This document shows, one piece after another, positions 42,922 through 56,900 of a stretch of 64,000 nucleotides of DNA. Origin of the DNA: Todiramphus chloris collaris. Taxonomy: Eukaryota; Chordata; Aves; Coraciiformes; Alcedinidae. Below the pieces are notes generated by a model. That model had not been told where the DNA came from. It did not search any database and was given only the letters and a program-made list of their open reading frames with translations. Position 1 is the first letter of the stretch, and every line of letters begins with the position of its first letter. The DNA is taken from contig JANVCC010000018.1 of assembly GCA_025345505.1 (NCBI GenBank), positions 6,185,741-6,249,740 of the forward strand, given 5' to 3'. The translations under genes and the position numbers were made by a program.

Positions 42922-45900
42922 CCGTATTTTTCCTACAGAATGAAGAAGAGAAGGAGATAAAGAAGTGCTAGTGACTTCTGAAACTCACTGTGTGACCCTT
43001 AATCACTTTGGTTCTGTTTGCAATGCATAATGCTCCAAAGTGTCTAATACATCTACTGGGCACTGCCCAACAGTGTACATCAGAACTAGCTAGCATCTCT
43101 AGATGCAATAGAAATATGAAATTACAGCATCTGCCCAGGCTAATTAGCACACTTGCAGATTGCTGCACTGATATTGCTTCACTGCCTACCATTTTGAAGC
43201 CAGCTTGCTGAACTGAAAAGCTCTCTGAATTCTTCTGTGCCTCAGTATTTCCTTTATATAATGAGAATGGTTTAGATTGCAAACAATTCAGGGGCAGAGG
43301 TCCTCTTTTTTATAAGTAAAAGTAACACCTTGTGGCCCAGAGCCTAAACTCAGGTTTGTGCAGTGTGGTCTCACCAATAAATTTTCCAACACTAACAGTA
43401 TCATAAGCAGACAGACCAAGAGGATTAGATTTTCTCTTCTGTCCAATCTCATAGAAGAAAAAAAAAAAAAGGATTAATAAATGTAAGTAAATCTATCTTT
43501 CAAACTGAACAGTACCAGAATCACATCTATAAACAGTAAACTAATTATTCCAACTCTGTCATTTCCTTGGAAGTTACAGAGGGCAGTCACTGAGTTTGAG
43601 GAACTGTATTTACAGTGCAACATGCTTGCTGCTTTCTCCAGTAAAACTCTTCTCTCTGTAGTTTTGGTATTTATTCTGCTTGGTGAAGAAATGTCACTGG
43701 CAAGACATATTGGAAGCAGTTCAAACAACAGAAGAAAACCAAACAAACCGCAAATATTAGCTACAAGCTCCTGATTAGTCTTTCAATGATTTTGGAAAAT
43801 GTAACTGGGAAAGAAATTAACTGGTATTCTCAATCCTCCAGATAAATGAATCAAGGGAGCTGGGTAATGGATTCAGAAAATTAAGGCCATATTTGTTTTC
43901 CTTCATTCTGCAAGTGCAATTATAACGCTATTTAATGAGTTTCTAGAACCTCTCAACAAAAATGATCTGCAGTTACAACTGAAAGATCATCAGGCAGAGG
44001 CAGGTTGTACATTCACCAGGAGAGCTGCAAGCAGGACATCACAGAGAGACTGTAAAAAATTGTTTTGGTTTTTTTTTTGCGTGATGCTCCAGGGACAATT
44101 TAACTCTAGGTAAGCGTCAACAGATAGACAATAGCCACTAAAAATCTTAGGCTTTTTACATTCATCTCCAGGACAAACAGAAACACTAATCCTTCTGGTA
44201 TTCAGCTCCTCATTGGGGTTGACCCAGCACCTGGCATTTAGCTTTCTCAGAGAATGGTAAGGCTGAGTCAGCTGCTCTGGGTTTTGCATCTATGCAGTCA
44301 AGGTGGCTGAATCCTGGAGAGCAGGTATTTAGGCTTAAACTGACCCTCAAGTTGAAAAATTTCTAATCCTTCTTACCAGAGAAATAGGACAGTATTTTAA
44401 TTTTGGGGTTTTTTTCCTAAATTAAGGCCTTATCTGAGGCAAAACAGAAGGCCAAACAGAACTATTGCAGCCATCCAGTAAAAATGGAGACACCACGAGA
44501 CCTTCAGTAATATGCTATATAACACTTAAACTACCTTAAGGATTCCAGATTAAAATCATCACCCACTACAGCTCTGTTTCAGGCTACACAGAAAGTTAGA
44601 GGTGAACTATTAAAAAAAGCAGGTGGATAGCAGCTGTTTCATTTTGATTTTCAGGTTCATGTTAGAACACATTCACCAGTATATTTGTCTGTGTCATGGG
44701 GGGACAGGCAGGGAGATCCTGCTAAGTCTAACTAGCAAGATCATTTCTAGGGAAGACCAAGTCCAAGGTGATTTGTTACAAGAGTTTCCAAATACAGCTG
44801 TGGGACAGCTCTCTGCAGATCTTTCTGAAATTGTGCCTTCATAATCCCTGAAGTAAACCAGCTCTGCCAGTGACACAACAGTGAATCTATTCATGTAACC
44901 TGGCCATCAGAAGTGCTGTCATCATACACAACCCATACATCAAGCAAAATTAGATTCAAAGTGAGAGTCAATGGTTTCCACCATGGTTTAACTGCTTGAA
45001 TACATAGTAGAATCCACACGACTCAGAAGCAACCAGTTGTGATATCCTTTATGAAATTTGCTTTCTAGTGCACTTCCCAAAATAGATGTTGCTACGAGTT
45101 TGATTCTGTCTACACTGTCAAACAACCACTTTCAATGCTGAGTCAGGTCCATCTCATACTTTCCTGAGTTCCTTTATGTTAATAAATTCTTTTCCCAGTG
45201 CAGACGGAGTTTACAAATTACTAAGCTGGGCCAAATATATACCTGCTAAAAATATTACTGTCCGACGTTCTTCCTCAAGTCGCAATGGACATTCCAACGA
45301 GAGTGATCTCATTTACACACTGGACCAACAAGCCTTTACTCATGCAAGACGTTCCAAAGTTATCTGATGTGTTTGGTGCAAAAGATAAAAATACCACTTC
45401 AAAAGTATAAATTTGCCTCATCGTGTAAAAAATAAGGTAGTGATAATAAATGTCTTCAAAACAAGTACATTTAATGTCTATGAAGGAAAAAGACTGGCAT
45501 CATTTGGAAGCTGAATGCTGACTTAGAGATGGAAAGACCTATTAGATCATTCATTTCCTCTCTTTGCCAAGACAGGAATGTTTCCTAAAGAACATTTCAT
45601 ACTCTTCTGCCCAGTCTAATTTGCATAATGTAAGTATTGGAGTTTCTATCACTTTCCTTAAGATTCTATTCCATACCAACCCAGTGCAAGCTCAGGAAAT
45701 ATCCCTTTTTAAGATCATCATCAAAAACTTGATTGCTTTATAAAGCAAGAACAAGAGACTGGCATACACATATGGGAATATTAAGTCACAAAACAGTGGT
45801 TTGAGACAGAGAGGGCAGTCGGCAGTGGGAAGGACATGAGTAGGAAGCGTGTAGCTCTAGAAAGGGCTACCAGTGGGCTGATCATTGATAAATGTGCTAG

Positions 45901-48900
45901 TTTTAACAAACATGCGTATAATGATTACGCAACTTTTCCTTGGCATTCATCTGTCTGTAACCACGTCCTGTTCCAGTACTTCAGCTAGACTCATAAAGCA
46001 AGAGTCATTTATCTATTTTAGATACTTTAGGATGGAATGAATCATGCCCTAAAAGTATGTTTCTCACCCCTTACTTTTAAACAAATCCATAAGCAGGGTC
46101 TGACTTAGACAACTATAGTGTGTTTGTCTCAAGGTATGTTAGAGAGCTGATCAGCTCTGTTGCCCAATGGGAGCTTGGGTGGAAATGTTAATTTGTGAGA
46201 TGAATGCCACCCCTACAATTAAGCAAGAAATTGATGTCATTCTCTGTGACCATGTTTGCATAACCACCCTTTATGTACTTTCCTTCCTAATTCTTCACCT
46301 GTTTTGCTTTAGCATTGTGAAAGCCAGAAAAACATAGATCCCAACAGTCATACTGGGAGCAAGAATGAAGTGGCCTTCTGAAAAGATTTGGTTCTCTTCT
46401 CCCCACCTCAATGAACCACAAGAGTCTGACTCTCACTCTACACCACAAAAGGAAAGGCTTGGGAGATGCACAAATGCTCTGCCAACACTACTGCCCCAGG
46501 CTTACTGGACTGCTTTGTTAGAATTGCATGATATTTGACTTTCTGTTACAGAAGACAGGGAGTTCCAAGAACTATAAACATCAAGAGGACTGTTGACAAC
46601 ATCCCTGCAAGACTGATGGATAGCTCAGGTGAGAACAATATGATGGAGCATTTCTGGTGGCTTCCCTGAGATCCAGGGGGATTTCAGAGAATTGGAGGTC
46701 CCATATGAGAGGACTCGCTTACTGCATTTGGCAAGTTGCCATCTAGCAGTGTATCACTGAGCGTGGAAGGGAGTTCACAGAATTTGTCAACTTCTACAAG
46801 AAGCTGCAAAGTTTTTGTCTGTACTCTAGCAGTATCTCCTCCATCATATGTGTCTCCATACTAGATACCTCTATTTAGCAGATGACAGACATTTGGCCCA
46901 GGCAGTCACTCCAGAAGGGTAAGACCAATGGCTCTGCAAGTATAAAAGAAACAGTCTTAGAAAGAAACTGTGATTGTCCTGCCTGGAGACTCCTTAGTTT
47001 GAATGTATTGAAAAGGTCAAGGCCTTACCTATAATAATGTGCATGAGTGTTTTTTTCTTAATTAACCAAACTTCTTAAGAGTTTCCTTAAGTATATTTAT
47101 GTAAAAAATACACTCTTCCATTAGCTCGTTCCCACTTTATGTGACATACATACAAAACCACGCTAGCTAGCGGGTTAAATCCCATCCTGAGAGCAGTAAC
47201 AGCGCAGAGCCGCTTCACTGTCAGAAGAAGGCTGATATACATAGCATGATCAGTAGATCTGCTCTGACAGATTACATAGTTTGTATCTTTATTAACTGTG
47301 CATCATTTTTACATTCTGTTCCAGTTAGCTTGTGACAGATAACTATTTTTTTAAAATAAGATCTCCAGGCGAAGAAACGTCAATGTGGAAAAATAAATAC
47401 ATTACTCAAGCTTCTTGAAAGCATTGAAGTAAATGACACATTGACTTAAATTGGTGAAATCATAGTGAGTAGCTTTAAATAGAAATAATTTTGAAGTAAA
47501 AATACCATGAAGCATTAGACATTTTATAAAGTTGAGTTAAATTAGTATTAGAAAAATTACTGCTCTTATGTTTTTATTACATATTGAGCTGCATCTATCT
47601 TCCTTTGAAGTCACCAGGAATATTAACAACAATTTAATTAACTCGAAGCAAGATTTAGCCCATAAGGAGTTATTGTGCCATGAATAAAGGTGAAAATAAA
47701 GTCTGAATCTCAGCTTTTCCAGCACAGCACTGAACTCAGATCCAGTGAGATATTTAGCTACCAATCTCCCACCGCACAAGAAACAGACAGGTATATATAT
47801 ATTTAGCAACCTGGAACTCATTAGCTCTGATCCATATTGAACATAAAGTGTAGTCACCAGTTCCCAAGATAGGTGAATAGTTAAGTATAGCAAAGTAAAA
47901 TCTGTATTGTAAGAATGTAGCTCAACCTCTGCGATGATGGGGGCTGGATTAATTTTCCAGCACTCCTTGTGAACCATGGGAACTCATGGCTGCTAACTAG
48001 CAGCTGCGTGCAGCTCGGTGGGTGGTGGTCAGTTTTGGACTCTGTATGCTACTTCTAACAACCATCTCCTCCAAAGCAACTGGGACTGGCTGGCCAAAAT
48101 CACTCTGCAGGACAGAGGCAGCCAGGGTGCCACCACCTGAAACACCTTGTCTAAGCCACAGGTGACATTCTGATCTGAGTTATACCAAAGTTAATCAGAG
48201 GCACAGAGATGCTAATAGGATCAGAATCAAGCTCAGTATCGGTGTAAAGACCGTGGTCCCTCACTGGAGTGTCTCAGGTTACTGACAGATTACTCTTCAC
48301 ATTGCTTTCTTGGGTCTCAAAGGAAAGCAGTAGTATTGCCAGGACAGTTTTCAATTACCAGCCTTTATTTTGAGTGTGAGCTATATAGAGTGTGCATGCC
48401 ATGGTGACACAGAAATTTTTTTTTTTTTTTCCAGAAAAATTTGCTAACTGAATGAAGGGAACTCATTTTTTCCTCTCTATTTTTATCCTGTTTTTAAAAA
48501 AATGATGCGGTGCCAAACAAAATTTCACTGTCTCCTTCATTCACCTTGTGCCTACATCTGGAATTTGCTTTGATCCCCAGTATAACTTGTTTAAATTCTG
48601 TAAACATGCCATAACTTATGTTGTTGGGGTTTTTTTTCCCCATTGTATATTTTACAAGTCTTCTATTATTTACAAAAGTTTTAAAAGACACACTCTGAAA
48701 AGTAATATCTCAAATTAGTTTTGTCATGTATGGTCTTTATGGAGGTACTAGATGATTCTGCTCTCACAGAAGTTTCTTGCCCATATTTTTCTCTCCTGTT
48801 GAAAAAAAAACCAAACCAACACAGAATGAGCCATGGGGGGAAAGTTTCCTTAAGATCCTCAAATGTTATCCAAAATGGAGCCCGGGATTCAAACTGAATT

Positions 48901-49486
48901 GCTACAGAATAGGCCTTGTGTGTGTCCAAACCTGCACGTTTCAAGGAACACCAAGCCTTAGAGATTTTTAAAAAGGCCACAGCAAACTCATGGAAGGTTT
49001 TGTATCTCTCTATGAGTCTGGTCATCTCACATTTCCTGAAGTTCTGGTACAAACATTTCTTGTAGTCAGAGATCTCTGAACCCCCTTTGCTTTAAATGAA
49101 CTGTGTATCTCCTTATTTCCTGAGCATTAATGGGCTTCAGACTTTCTAGAAAAATTCTGCCACAGGATGTAAAGATGTTATGTGATAGGAAACAGGAGGT
49201 GAATTATCCTGGTGAACTAAAGGTGCTAGAGTTTGGGGAAAAAAAGAGATCTTAGCACTGGACAAAGCGGTAATCAGCAATGTATATCGTGCCTCACTAC
49301 CTCAACACCTCACTACCGCACCAGTGGAACTTTGTGGATATTGTCATTTATACATCTGAGTATCACAGAGAATTAAATAGAAATAAGCATAAGTACATCA
49401 GTCCTATTTCCTAATGCTTTCAGAGACAGATAGAAATCTCACTGTGGCTCTGCTACAAATATTTTTCAAGACCTCGGTGTCTGTGA

Positions 49487-49786
49487 TATGTCCTTAATGG
49501 CAAAACTGAGGATAGCTCTGTTCCTAGCAAACCTCATAGATTCAGCCTTGTATTGCCCTCTGATAATGTCACAGACAATGCTGAAGAGGAGATTCATGCT
49601 GTGAGAGATGATGAAATTAAAATAAAAAACAGCAGAGAAAGGCCAATATTCCGCACAAGTAGCCCAGGATCTCAGGATGTCTGCATAGCTCGGGCAGAAC
49701 ACATCATCCTTAGTGAAGATGAGTCTCCTGAGCACTTCATACCGAGGCAGAAGTTTCTGCATCCAAAACACATTTTAGGTTGCTAG
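49487..49786 (+). other. Unassigned acidic open frame, possible exon or pseudogene fragment
   Basis: Open from after a TGA at 49484 to a TAG at 49784-49786 (99 codons). There is no ATG near its left end, so it would have to be an exon or a truncated copy. The composition is protein-like: rich in Glu, Asp, Ser and Pro, with segments such as DNAEEEIHAVRDDE and ILSEDESPEHF. No strong splice acceptor or donor was found. The opposite strand is also open over 49466-49771. I do not recognise the family. Confidence 0.25.
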
Positions 49787-51949
49787 AATCCAGCTGCAAC
49801 GTAGTTTTGTTACAATATTTAAAGCCCCATTCAGAATGCAGATGAGATGGCTGTGCTAAAGGATGTCGTTATCAGTCGCAGTACAATACATCCAGAAGAC
49901 AGCAAAGCAGGGAAGCAGCGTTATTTTAAAGCAAAACAAAACCATCTTATACACACTCTGCAAATTTGTGGAGCTGCTGGGATTGTATTTTAATGTAATC
50001 TATTACTTATAACTACTATGAGTAAAAAGCTCCCACTAATATATGACACAGTAATCCTGCCACCACTTTGAGGAAGTACAGAACAGGCAGAGCTCCTAGT
50101 GAAACAAGTATGGCAATGTGTGGCCTGGGCAAAATCAGGAAAAAATATGGTTTTGCTGCAAGCACAGACAGGGAATATAGAAATACAGGAGTTTTGAATA
50201 AAAAGTTATCTTCTAACCTGTGTATTTAACTTCTTAATTTTTACCTATTCCAGCCATCACTGCTGGCTTGTTCTTGATGAATATAAAAAAGTCTTGATTT
50301 TGAATGTAATATTCATGAAATGATATACAAAAACCAATGAGAATATGATATGATTACACAAATTTGGAAGTTCTTTAGTGGCACTCACTACTCTCGGTAA
50401 ATACATCTAGAAAAAGGATACTAAGAAAAATAATCTTACAGCAGAGGTCCTGACTGCCTTCAACACAAGGGGCTGTTTTTTCCAGGTAGTACTATAAAAA
50501 TATATAAAGTATAAATCAGCCACAGATGCAGAATATCTATAGTTAAGTCTTATATCTACAATCCTAGTGATGACGTTGATAAATTGTAAACCCCTGCCCA
50601 GGTCTAATTTATTCACCTTTTTTTTTATGTAAACAGCAAGAGACACAAGTTACATCAAAGCAGAAAGGAGATGCTGGCAAAACAAGAACTGCTAAAAGAT
50701 GCTGAGGATGGGATTCAGTTACTTTCTTTCTAAGCTTCTAATGCCATCTTAGACATTCTGGGGACTATCTAGGGATCATCTCTTTGTTGCCAGCTGCTGC
50801 TCTAGAATGGTACTACTCTCCTGTAGCTGTGTGGCTGTCTCAGATATCCCAGGGCATTAAAAATAGTAATGGTTGCTTATATTTAAGTGCTGAATCGCAC
50901 CCTGACAATTTATTTTCAGCGATATGCAAGCTGTGTCCAAGCTAACCCCAGAAAAGGATGTGCTAAGGAGGGAAGAATGGAGACACCCAAAGTAGTCCAT
51001 CTGAACCGGCTCCGGCTGTCAAACAGTACAGCCAAACCAAACTGGCACATCCTCACACGGCCCCACTGTGTTGCATGAGTTTATTGCTCGGGTCTTTGTC
51101 AACTCAAGGATCTTTGCATGGTGTTGTTACATATTGTAGAAACTGATAGGGAAATGGGAAAACTTTGGCTTCCTCTTTGCATTTCGTCTATATGATGAGG
51201 GAACAGTACTCAGGTACAGGTGGCTGAGAAGACCAAGAAAGAAATTAATACATATTCGTAGCTAGGAAATCTGTCTCAGTAAAATGAACACTAACAGCTG
51301 CCTTTTGCTTCTAGACTATTTTGCTTTTTTTTTTTTTTTCCTTCATTCTCTTGTAACTACCAACAGAACAGAGCATGACTTCCCTTTCCTGCTTTCCTTT
51401 TATAGACACTTAGGATCTTGTATCTTTGAAAGATGCTGTTCATCAGAGATTGCAATCTGCCTTGTACTGTTCTCAGGTATGTTTAAATCTTCTGTTATCC
51501 TTCAAAGGCTGGCTGAGAGAACTGTCAGGTCATTATTTCATGCTGTAGCTTAATACTTAGGCTTAACATGTAAGATCTCTTTCCAGCCTTCGCCAAAGGT
51601 CTTCATTTACTGAAGGTCAAGGTATTAGAGTGTTATTTTTAAATATATTCCCAGCAGCAAGGAGTTAAAAATAGACTTCTACGAAAACGTACAGTAATTG
51701 GTTAAACCTTGTTAGCCATCACATGAAGATGATAAGTCCTCCCAGGAAAAGACATAGCAAAAGCAGCTTTGACATGGGTTTATACTTAGAAGAGCAGCTG
51801 CAAGCTTACTGGGAAGGAGTTCACAATATAGGCTCTTGAATTATCAGGAGAAAAAAAACCAGCTTGATTCTGAAAAGGAAGACGAGATACAAGAAAAAAA
51901 TTTTCCTCGTCGTGATCTTCAAGTGAATTCAATGTGTTCTCCACTTCAG

Positions 51950-53901
51950 AACAACCACCAATAGACAGAGAGCTTAAAAAGATGGAGCTGGGAAAGGCAA
52001 AGCTGCTGAGAACCGGCCTCAATGCTTTATATCAGGCCATCCACCCTGTGCATGGAATTGCCTGGACCGACGGGAAGCAGGTGATCCTCACTGCCTTATA
52101 CTATCATAACGGAGAGCTAAAGTTTGGAGAGTCAAGTGTTGTTGGTCAATTTGAACATGTTCATGGACTTTACTGGGGCCCATGTTGCTCTATGAACACG
52201 CCAGCTCTGCTCGCTGTTCAGCATAAAAAGCATGTTACTGTCTGGCAGCTGGGCTACGGCACTGCAGAGAAGAACAAACCCTTGATTTCTCAGACTTGTG
52301 AAGTTGGTGAGCCCTTGCCACTGCTTTCTCAGGGCTGTGTCTGGCATCCAAAGAAGGAAGTCTTGGCTGTGCTTACAAAAAGAGACGCTTCAGTCTTGCA
52401 TGCTGTTCGTACTGACAACGCCAGAGTTAGGGCAGATATCAAAAGCAGTGGTCTTATCCACTGTGCTTGCTGGACTAAGGATGGTAATCGTTTAGTAGTT
52501 GCTATAGGCAGTGCTCTGCATTCCTACATATGGAATGATGCTCAGAAAACTCTAAATACTTGCTCCTTTTGCCCAGTCTTTGATGTAGGAGGTTATATCT
52601 GTGCTATAGAAGCCACCCTGGATCTCCAAATTGCTGTAGCTACTGAGCTGCCGTTAGATAATATCTGTGGTTTGAACGCAGGCATTGCATTTGATATGCC
52701 ATCTGGTACAGAAACTGGTTCTTTCATCTCACAGTCTGCTCTGGTGTTTGGCGATGAGGAATACTCCATGGACCTTCGAAGAAAGTCCACAGATTCAGAA
52801 AGATCAGGTGTTGACTCAGTTGCTTCTTCTTCATCAGGTCCTGTGGATTTAACCCATATCCTGGCAAACCACCGTCGGTCTGATCCCGGTCCTCTTATTA
52901 CTGTGAAACGTAAAGACTCTGCAGCAACAAATGGTCAAGATTCTTCTCACTTGATCTTGGTGACTTTTGAGAGGAAGGTAACCACCACCAGAAAAGTCAC
53001 CATCCCAGGTATTCTGGTTCCTGATATAATGGCTTTTGACCTTAGAGCTCAGATTGTGGCAGTAGCCTCTAATACTTCTAACATTGTTTTGGTGTATTCG
53101 GTAACCTCTTCCTGCATGCCTCATATTCAACAAATCCAGCTGGAAAAAAATGAAAGACCAAAAGGCCTGTGTTTTTTGACAGATAAACTCCTATTGATTC
53201 TGATTGGCAAGCAAAAGTTCCCTGAGCCTAGTCTCATTCCGACTTCAAGTTCGGACAGGTATGTAATGCGTTTGATGATCAAAGAATTGATGGTCGAAGA
53301 AGATTCTTCAGCACTGCCTGAGTCTAAGCAGAATGTGTTTTGTAACTTCGAATCCTCTGTTAATATACCTGGAAGAAGAAAGTTCTTTGAAAATCTTGCT
53401 ACAGAAGACCAACCTCAAAGCAGGGAGCTGTTAATACCAAGAACCACAGTTATTCAATCTCCTAGTGGCAGAAGAAGACTCATTGAAGAAGTAAAGAGCC
53501 CTAGCATTGAGCAGAGCTCTTCATCAAGTGTGAGTGACCTGGATGAAAAAAGGCTCCCTGGTGACCCCACAGTGGCCTTGGAAACATTGGATGCTGAACC
53601 TACCAATCGTTCGGTGTCTCTTCTTGGTTTTGGAACACCTACCAGGATTTCCAGCAGACCAACTTCCCCTAAAGTGCAGTTCAATGTGATCCAAGAAACA
53701 TCAAGTTCTCCTAAAAACAACAACTTGCCAAGTGAAAGAGGAATGAGTCACATATCCAGAAATTTAGAGAGGCTTTGTGGCAGCTTCAATGAGTTACAAC
53801 TGAGTTTTTCTGAAATAACAGACTTTGCTAGAAATGGGAGGAGGATATCTTTAGCCTATCCATGTTCACAGGAACCCCCTGTTGTTCATATCACTTACCA
53901 G
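51950..53901 (+). CDS. WDCP: WDCP main coding exon (start at 51982)
   Basis: The acceptor is CTCCACTTCAG/AAC (AG 51948-51949) and the donor is TACCAG/GTAACT (GT 53902-53903). Thirty-two 5' UTR bases precede ATG 51982, which has a good Kozak context (A at -3, G at +4) and gives [14 protein letters not shown], matching the human WDCP start. The exon encodes 640 residues. Two WD-like segments lie at about residues 60-90 (HVTVWQL) and 155-190 ([10 protein letters not shown]...SYIWND). A Ser-rich linker is at about 262-285, a conserved [10 protein letters not shown] block at about 330-345, a Ser/Pro-rich region at about 500-580 and a short coiled coil at about 590-618. WDCP is reported to oligomerise and to bind the SH3 domain of the kinase HCK; its cellular role is poorly known. 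Reading past the donor adds six residues and a stop. Confidence 0.95.
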
Positions 53902-56900
53902 GTAACTTTTTTGTCAGCTTAACAATATTGTGATCTGAATTTTTAATCAATCTGGTATTTATTTAGCTTTAAAACAAGAGGATGAAGTTTAATTCTTATC
54001 AACCCATGAGAAATGTAACCTGAGTTTGGCATTGAGCTTAATCTAAAATGATATTATAATTTGACATTGAAGCAATAACTCAGGATGATGTGGGTAACTT
54101 AGAGGATATGTCACGTGGGAGATTTATGTCTGTTGTTCTTTGATTAGGCACAACTCTCTTGCATACTAGATGATTTGGTGTGCATCTATCAAAGAGTGAG
54201 AACAGAGCTAAACAGTTGTTAATGGAGGAAAAGTTTCCATGTTGGTTAAGTGTAGAGATGAGCCTATGAGTAGGGTGGTACAATAGCCTACCAGAAACAT
54301 AATAATTTTTAAACCCGAGCTCAAATCCAAAGTTTGAAGATAACTAGACTCTCGTGAAGACTGAAACAAAGTATTGAATCTCAATTTATGGAAAGTTCAG
54401 ATGGGCATGATGTGCAGATGGCTTATTTCTACTTTAATGTCTCATCACTAATCTTCACAGAGCTGGACCACTTGGAATTTTCTGGAAAAAAAGCTATCTG
54501 TCGTTACGTAATTATAATTTCCTTAAATAAATAGACAAATGTCAAGTCATTATGTTCCTATCCCACCCTTGTTTTGGCAAAATTCCTGCTGGCTTCAACT
54601 AAGGAATGCAGGTTGGGTAATTATTTCTGGCTATTATTCTTAGTATTATTCACAGTAATATTAACATCACACTAATAATATTTTGGGTCATGCTGATGCT
54701 AGCGGCATTGTTGTTAAAACTGGGGTCCCTTTCAGGATGTAGATGCCAATTATAAATGTGTTCTAATCTACAGCAACATAAGCAGCATTATGTCAAAGTA
54801 ATACCTTACACTGTGGTGATGCTGAAGTATTTACTTCTCAAACAAATTTGACTTGCTTTTACTTTAAAAGAATCCATACAGATATCTAAGTACCCCTGCT
54901 TAAACACTCATTAAGGGAATGGTAACTCAATTAAATCATATTCATTACTTCTTAGCAATTGTTTCCTTGGCATTTAAGCAGATTCTGGTATGTGAGGTAC
55001 TCTGGATAAAAACAAAGCTTTTGATCTGAATTAATCAATAATTTAACTTGAATGCGTTACACAAATTCCGGTGGAAAAAGCAACATGTCTATTTTAAATA
55101 ATTTGGGATTTTATTTGCCAAGAATCAAGCCCTTCTGTTCTGCAGCATGTTCAAATTAATTCTGATTTCTTAATATAAATCAACTTATTTATTTAGCAAG
55201 CAGCCCTATCTCTTGAATTTGATTGGATTAACCTTTGGAAAGAGAAGTTTTGTTTGTGACACGTAGCATTAATCTAAGATCTGAAGTCACCGTGCACGAT
55301 TGCTTGCACAAACAGTAAGAATGAATGATCCTGGTTTTGTTCTTCAGAAGCAAAAAAAAAAAACCATTATTAGTGCTTCTAAAATACTGCTAGACTGAGT
55401 ACGTTTAGAAAGAACGACTCTTATTTGTTTGAACAGATTGGTTTCACACTGAGCCAGCAGAAAGTACCACGAGTACCACATTAGAATGACTCAGAAAAAG
55501 TGCCACTTAATGTCCTTCCGACACCCAGAGCTTTTCTGTGTAAGCCTCAGCTAATGCCTTGCATAGTTCAGCCCCTCTTCTGAAATCTAACGGGATCACA
55601 ACATGATGCCAAATAAGAAGGAAAAATAGACTGATGGCAAAAAGGCCTCCAGACAGACAGGGAAATATTTGCTTCATAGGCAGCTAGTAATTTTCTCAGA
55701 AAACAGTTGTTTTGATTAATTTGGGTTCGGATATCTGAACCTTGTTTCTCCTTCAGGAGTTGATTAGAGCTCTGTGAGCTGAGACCAGCTGGGCTGTGGG
55801 TTCCAGCCAGGCTCTGTGTTCACAGTGCAAAAAGTCAGGAAATAGCTTTATTGCCTTATGATAGAAATATCAGCCTATGGAAAACAGTCTAAGCTTTAGG
55901 AACACTGCAGTCCAGTCAATATTATGGCCATTATCTTTCAGCTTTTTCTGCCAAGTGCATGTCTTCTTACATGTCTGTATAATCCCCAGCACAGCAGATG
56001 CTCGACCTTGATTGAGAAATCTATTGTACTATAAAAGATAATGACCAGGCCTGCATAACCGTATCTATGCATTAAAAAGATAAAATGAAAGTTTAAATCA
56101 TAATAGATAAAAATGTAGCAATAATTAACGGGCAATTATGAACACTGCTCTGCAGATGCATTATTGACATTTTAATGTATATTTCTAGTTCTGCTTAGGA
56201 AACCATCATATAAACCAGAATGTGGACTATTTAATAATTCATAATGTTTGCTCACTAATTAGTCTACAAAACATTTGTTTATTCTGTTAGAGCTAGCCAA
56301 CCTGTAATTCCTCCAAAGCCACGGCCATGCAGTACTACCAAAATTTATATTCTTTGTAGCACATAGACATAAAAGAAAAACACGATCACTCACACTTTGG
56401 AAATGTCACTGCACTATCACTTGTGTAATAGCATTCAGTCACCAGAGGTGACTTGATCATTCAACCCTGAAAAGCAAATATTATTGCTCTTTCATCACAT
56501 ACAGACGTGTGATTCAGGATAGCGTGGGAGGGCAGGCAGACAAACACAATAAGAAGATATTCTTTAAAAAGGAAAGGAAAAAAAAAAAGCACTGAGGATC
56601 TGTCACAGATTTGTTTCTGTTTCATTTTGCAACAAGATACTTTTATCTTCCTTTCCCCCAGAAAAGAAACAGCTGCAGAAAATTTAAACTATCCTCACTG
56701 AAAAGCTAATTACAGTGGAAATAAAGCCAATCTGGATTTGAAATTAATGGCATTTTAGCAAACCTCTCCAGGAGGAATAAGACTCATCTTAATCCAAAAA
56801 ATATCTTAACACTCCTACATTTTGCTCACAAGCAGCTTTATGTCAAAAGTGTATATCACTGAGAGCATATATTGCATAATTAAACGGGAAATAAATATCT

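Larger units (their letters stand above)
38600..51949 (+). other. WDCP intron 1 (left boundary not resolved)
   Basis: Sequence between the CpG island and the acceptor CTCCACTTCAG at 51949. The non-coding first exon and its donor must lie at about 38.4-39.0 kb. Weak candidates are CAG/GTCTCC near 38950 and AAG/GTACCC near 38970, and I could not choose. It holds one CR1 (42584-42921) and two unexplained open frames (41425-42000 and 49487-49786). Otherwise nothing recognised. Confidence 0.6.

Noticed and set aside
51934..51981. Upstream extension of the WDCP frame by 16 codons
   Set aside because: It crosses the splice acceptor CTCCACTTCAG at 51949 and begins without an ATG; ATG 51982 matches the family start and has a good Kozak context.
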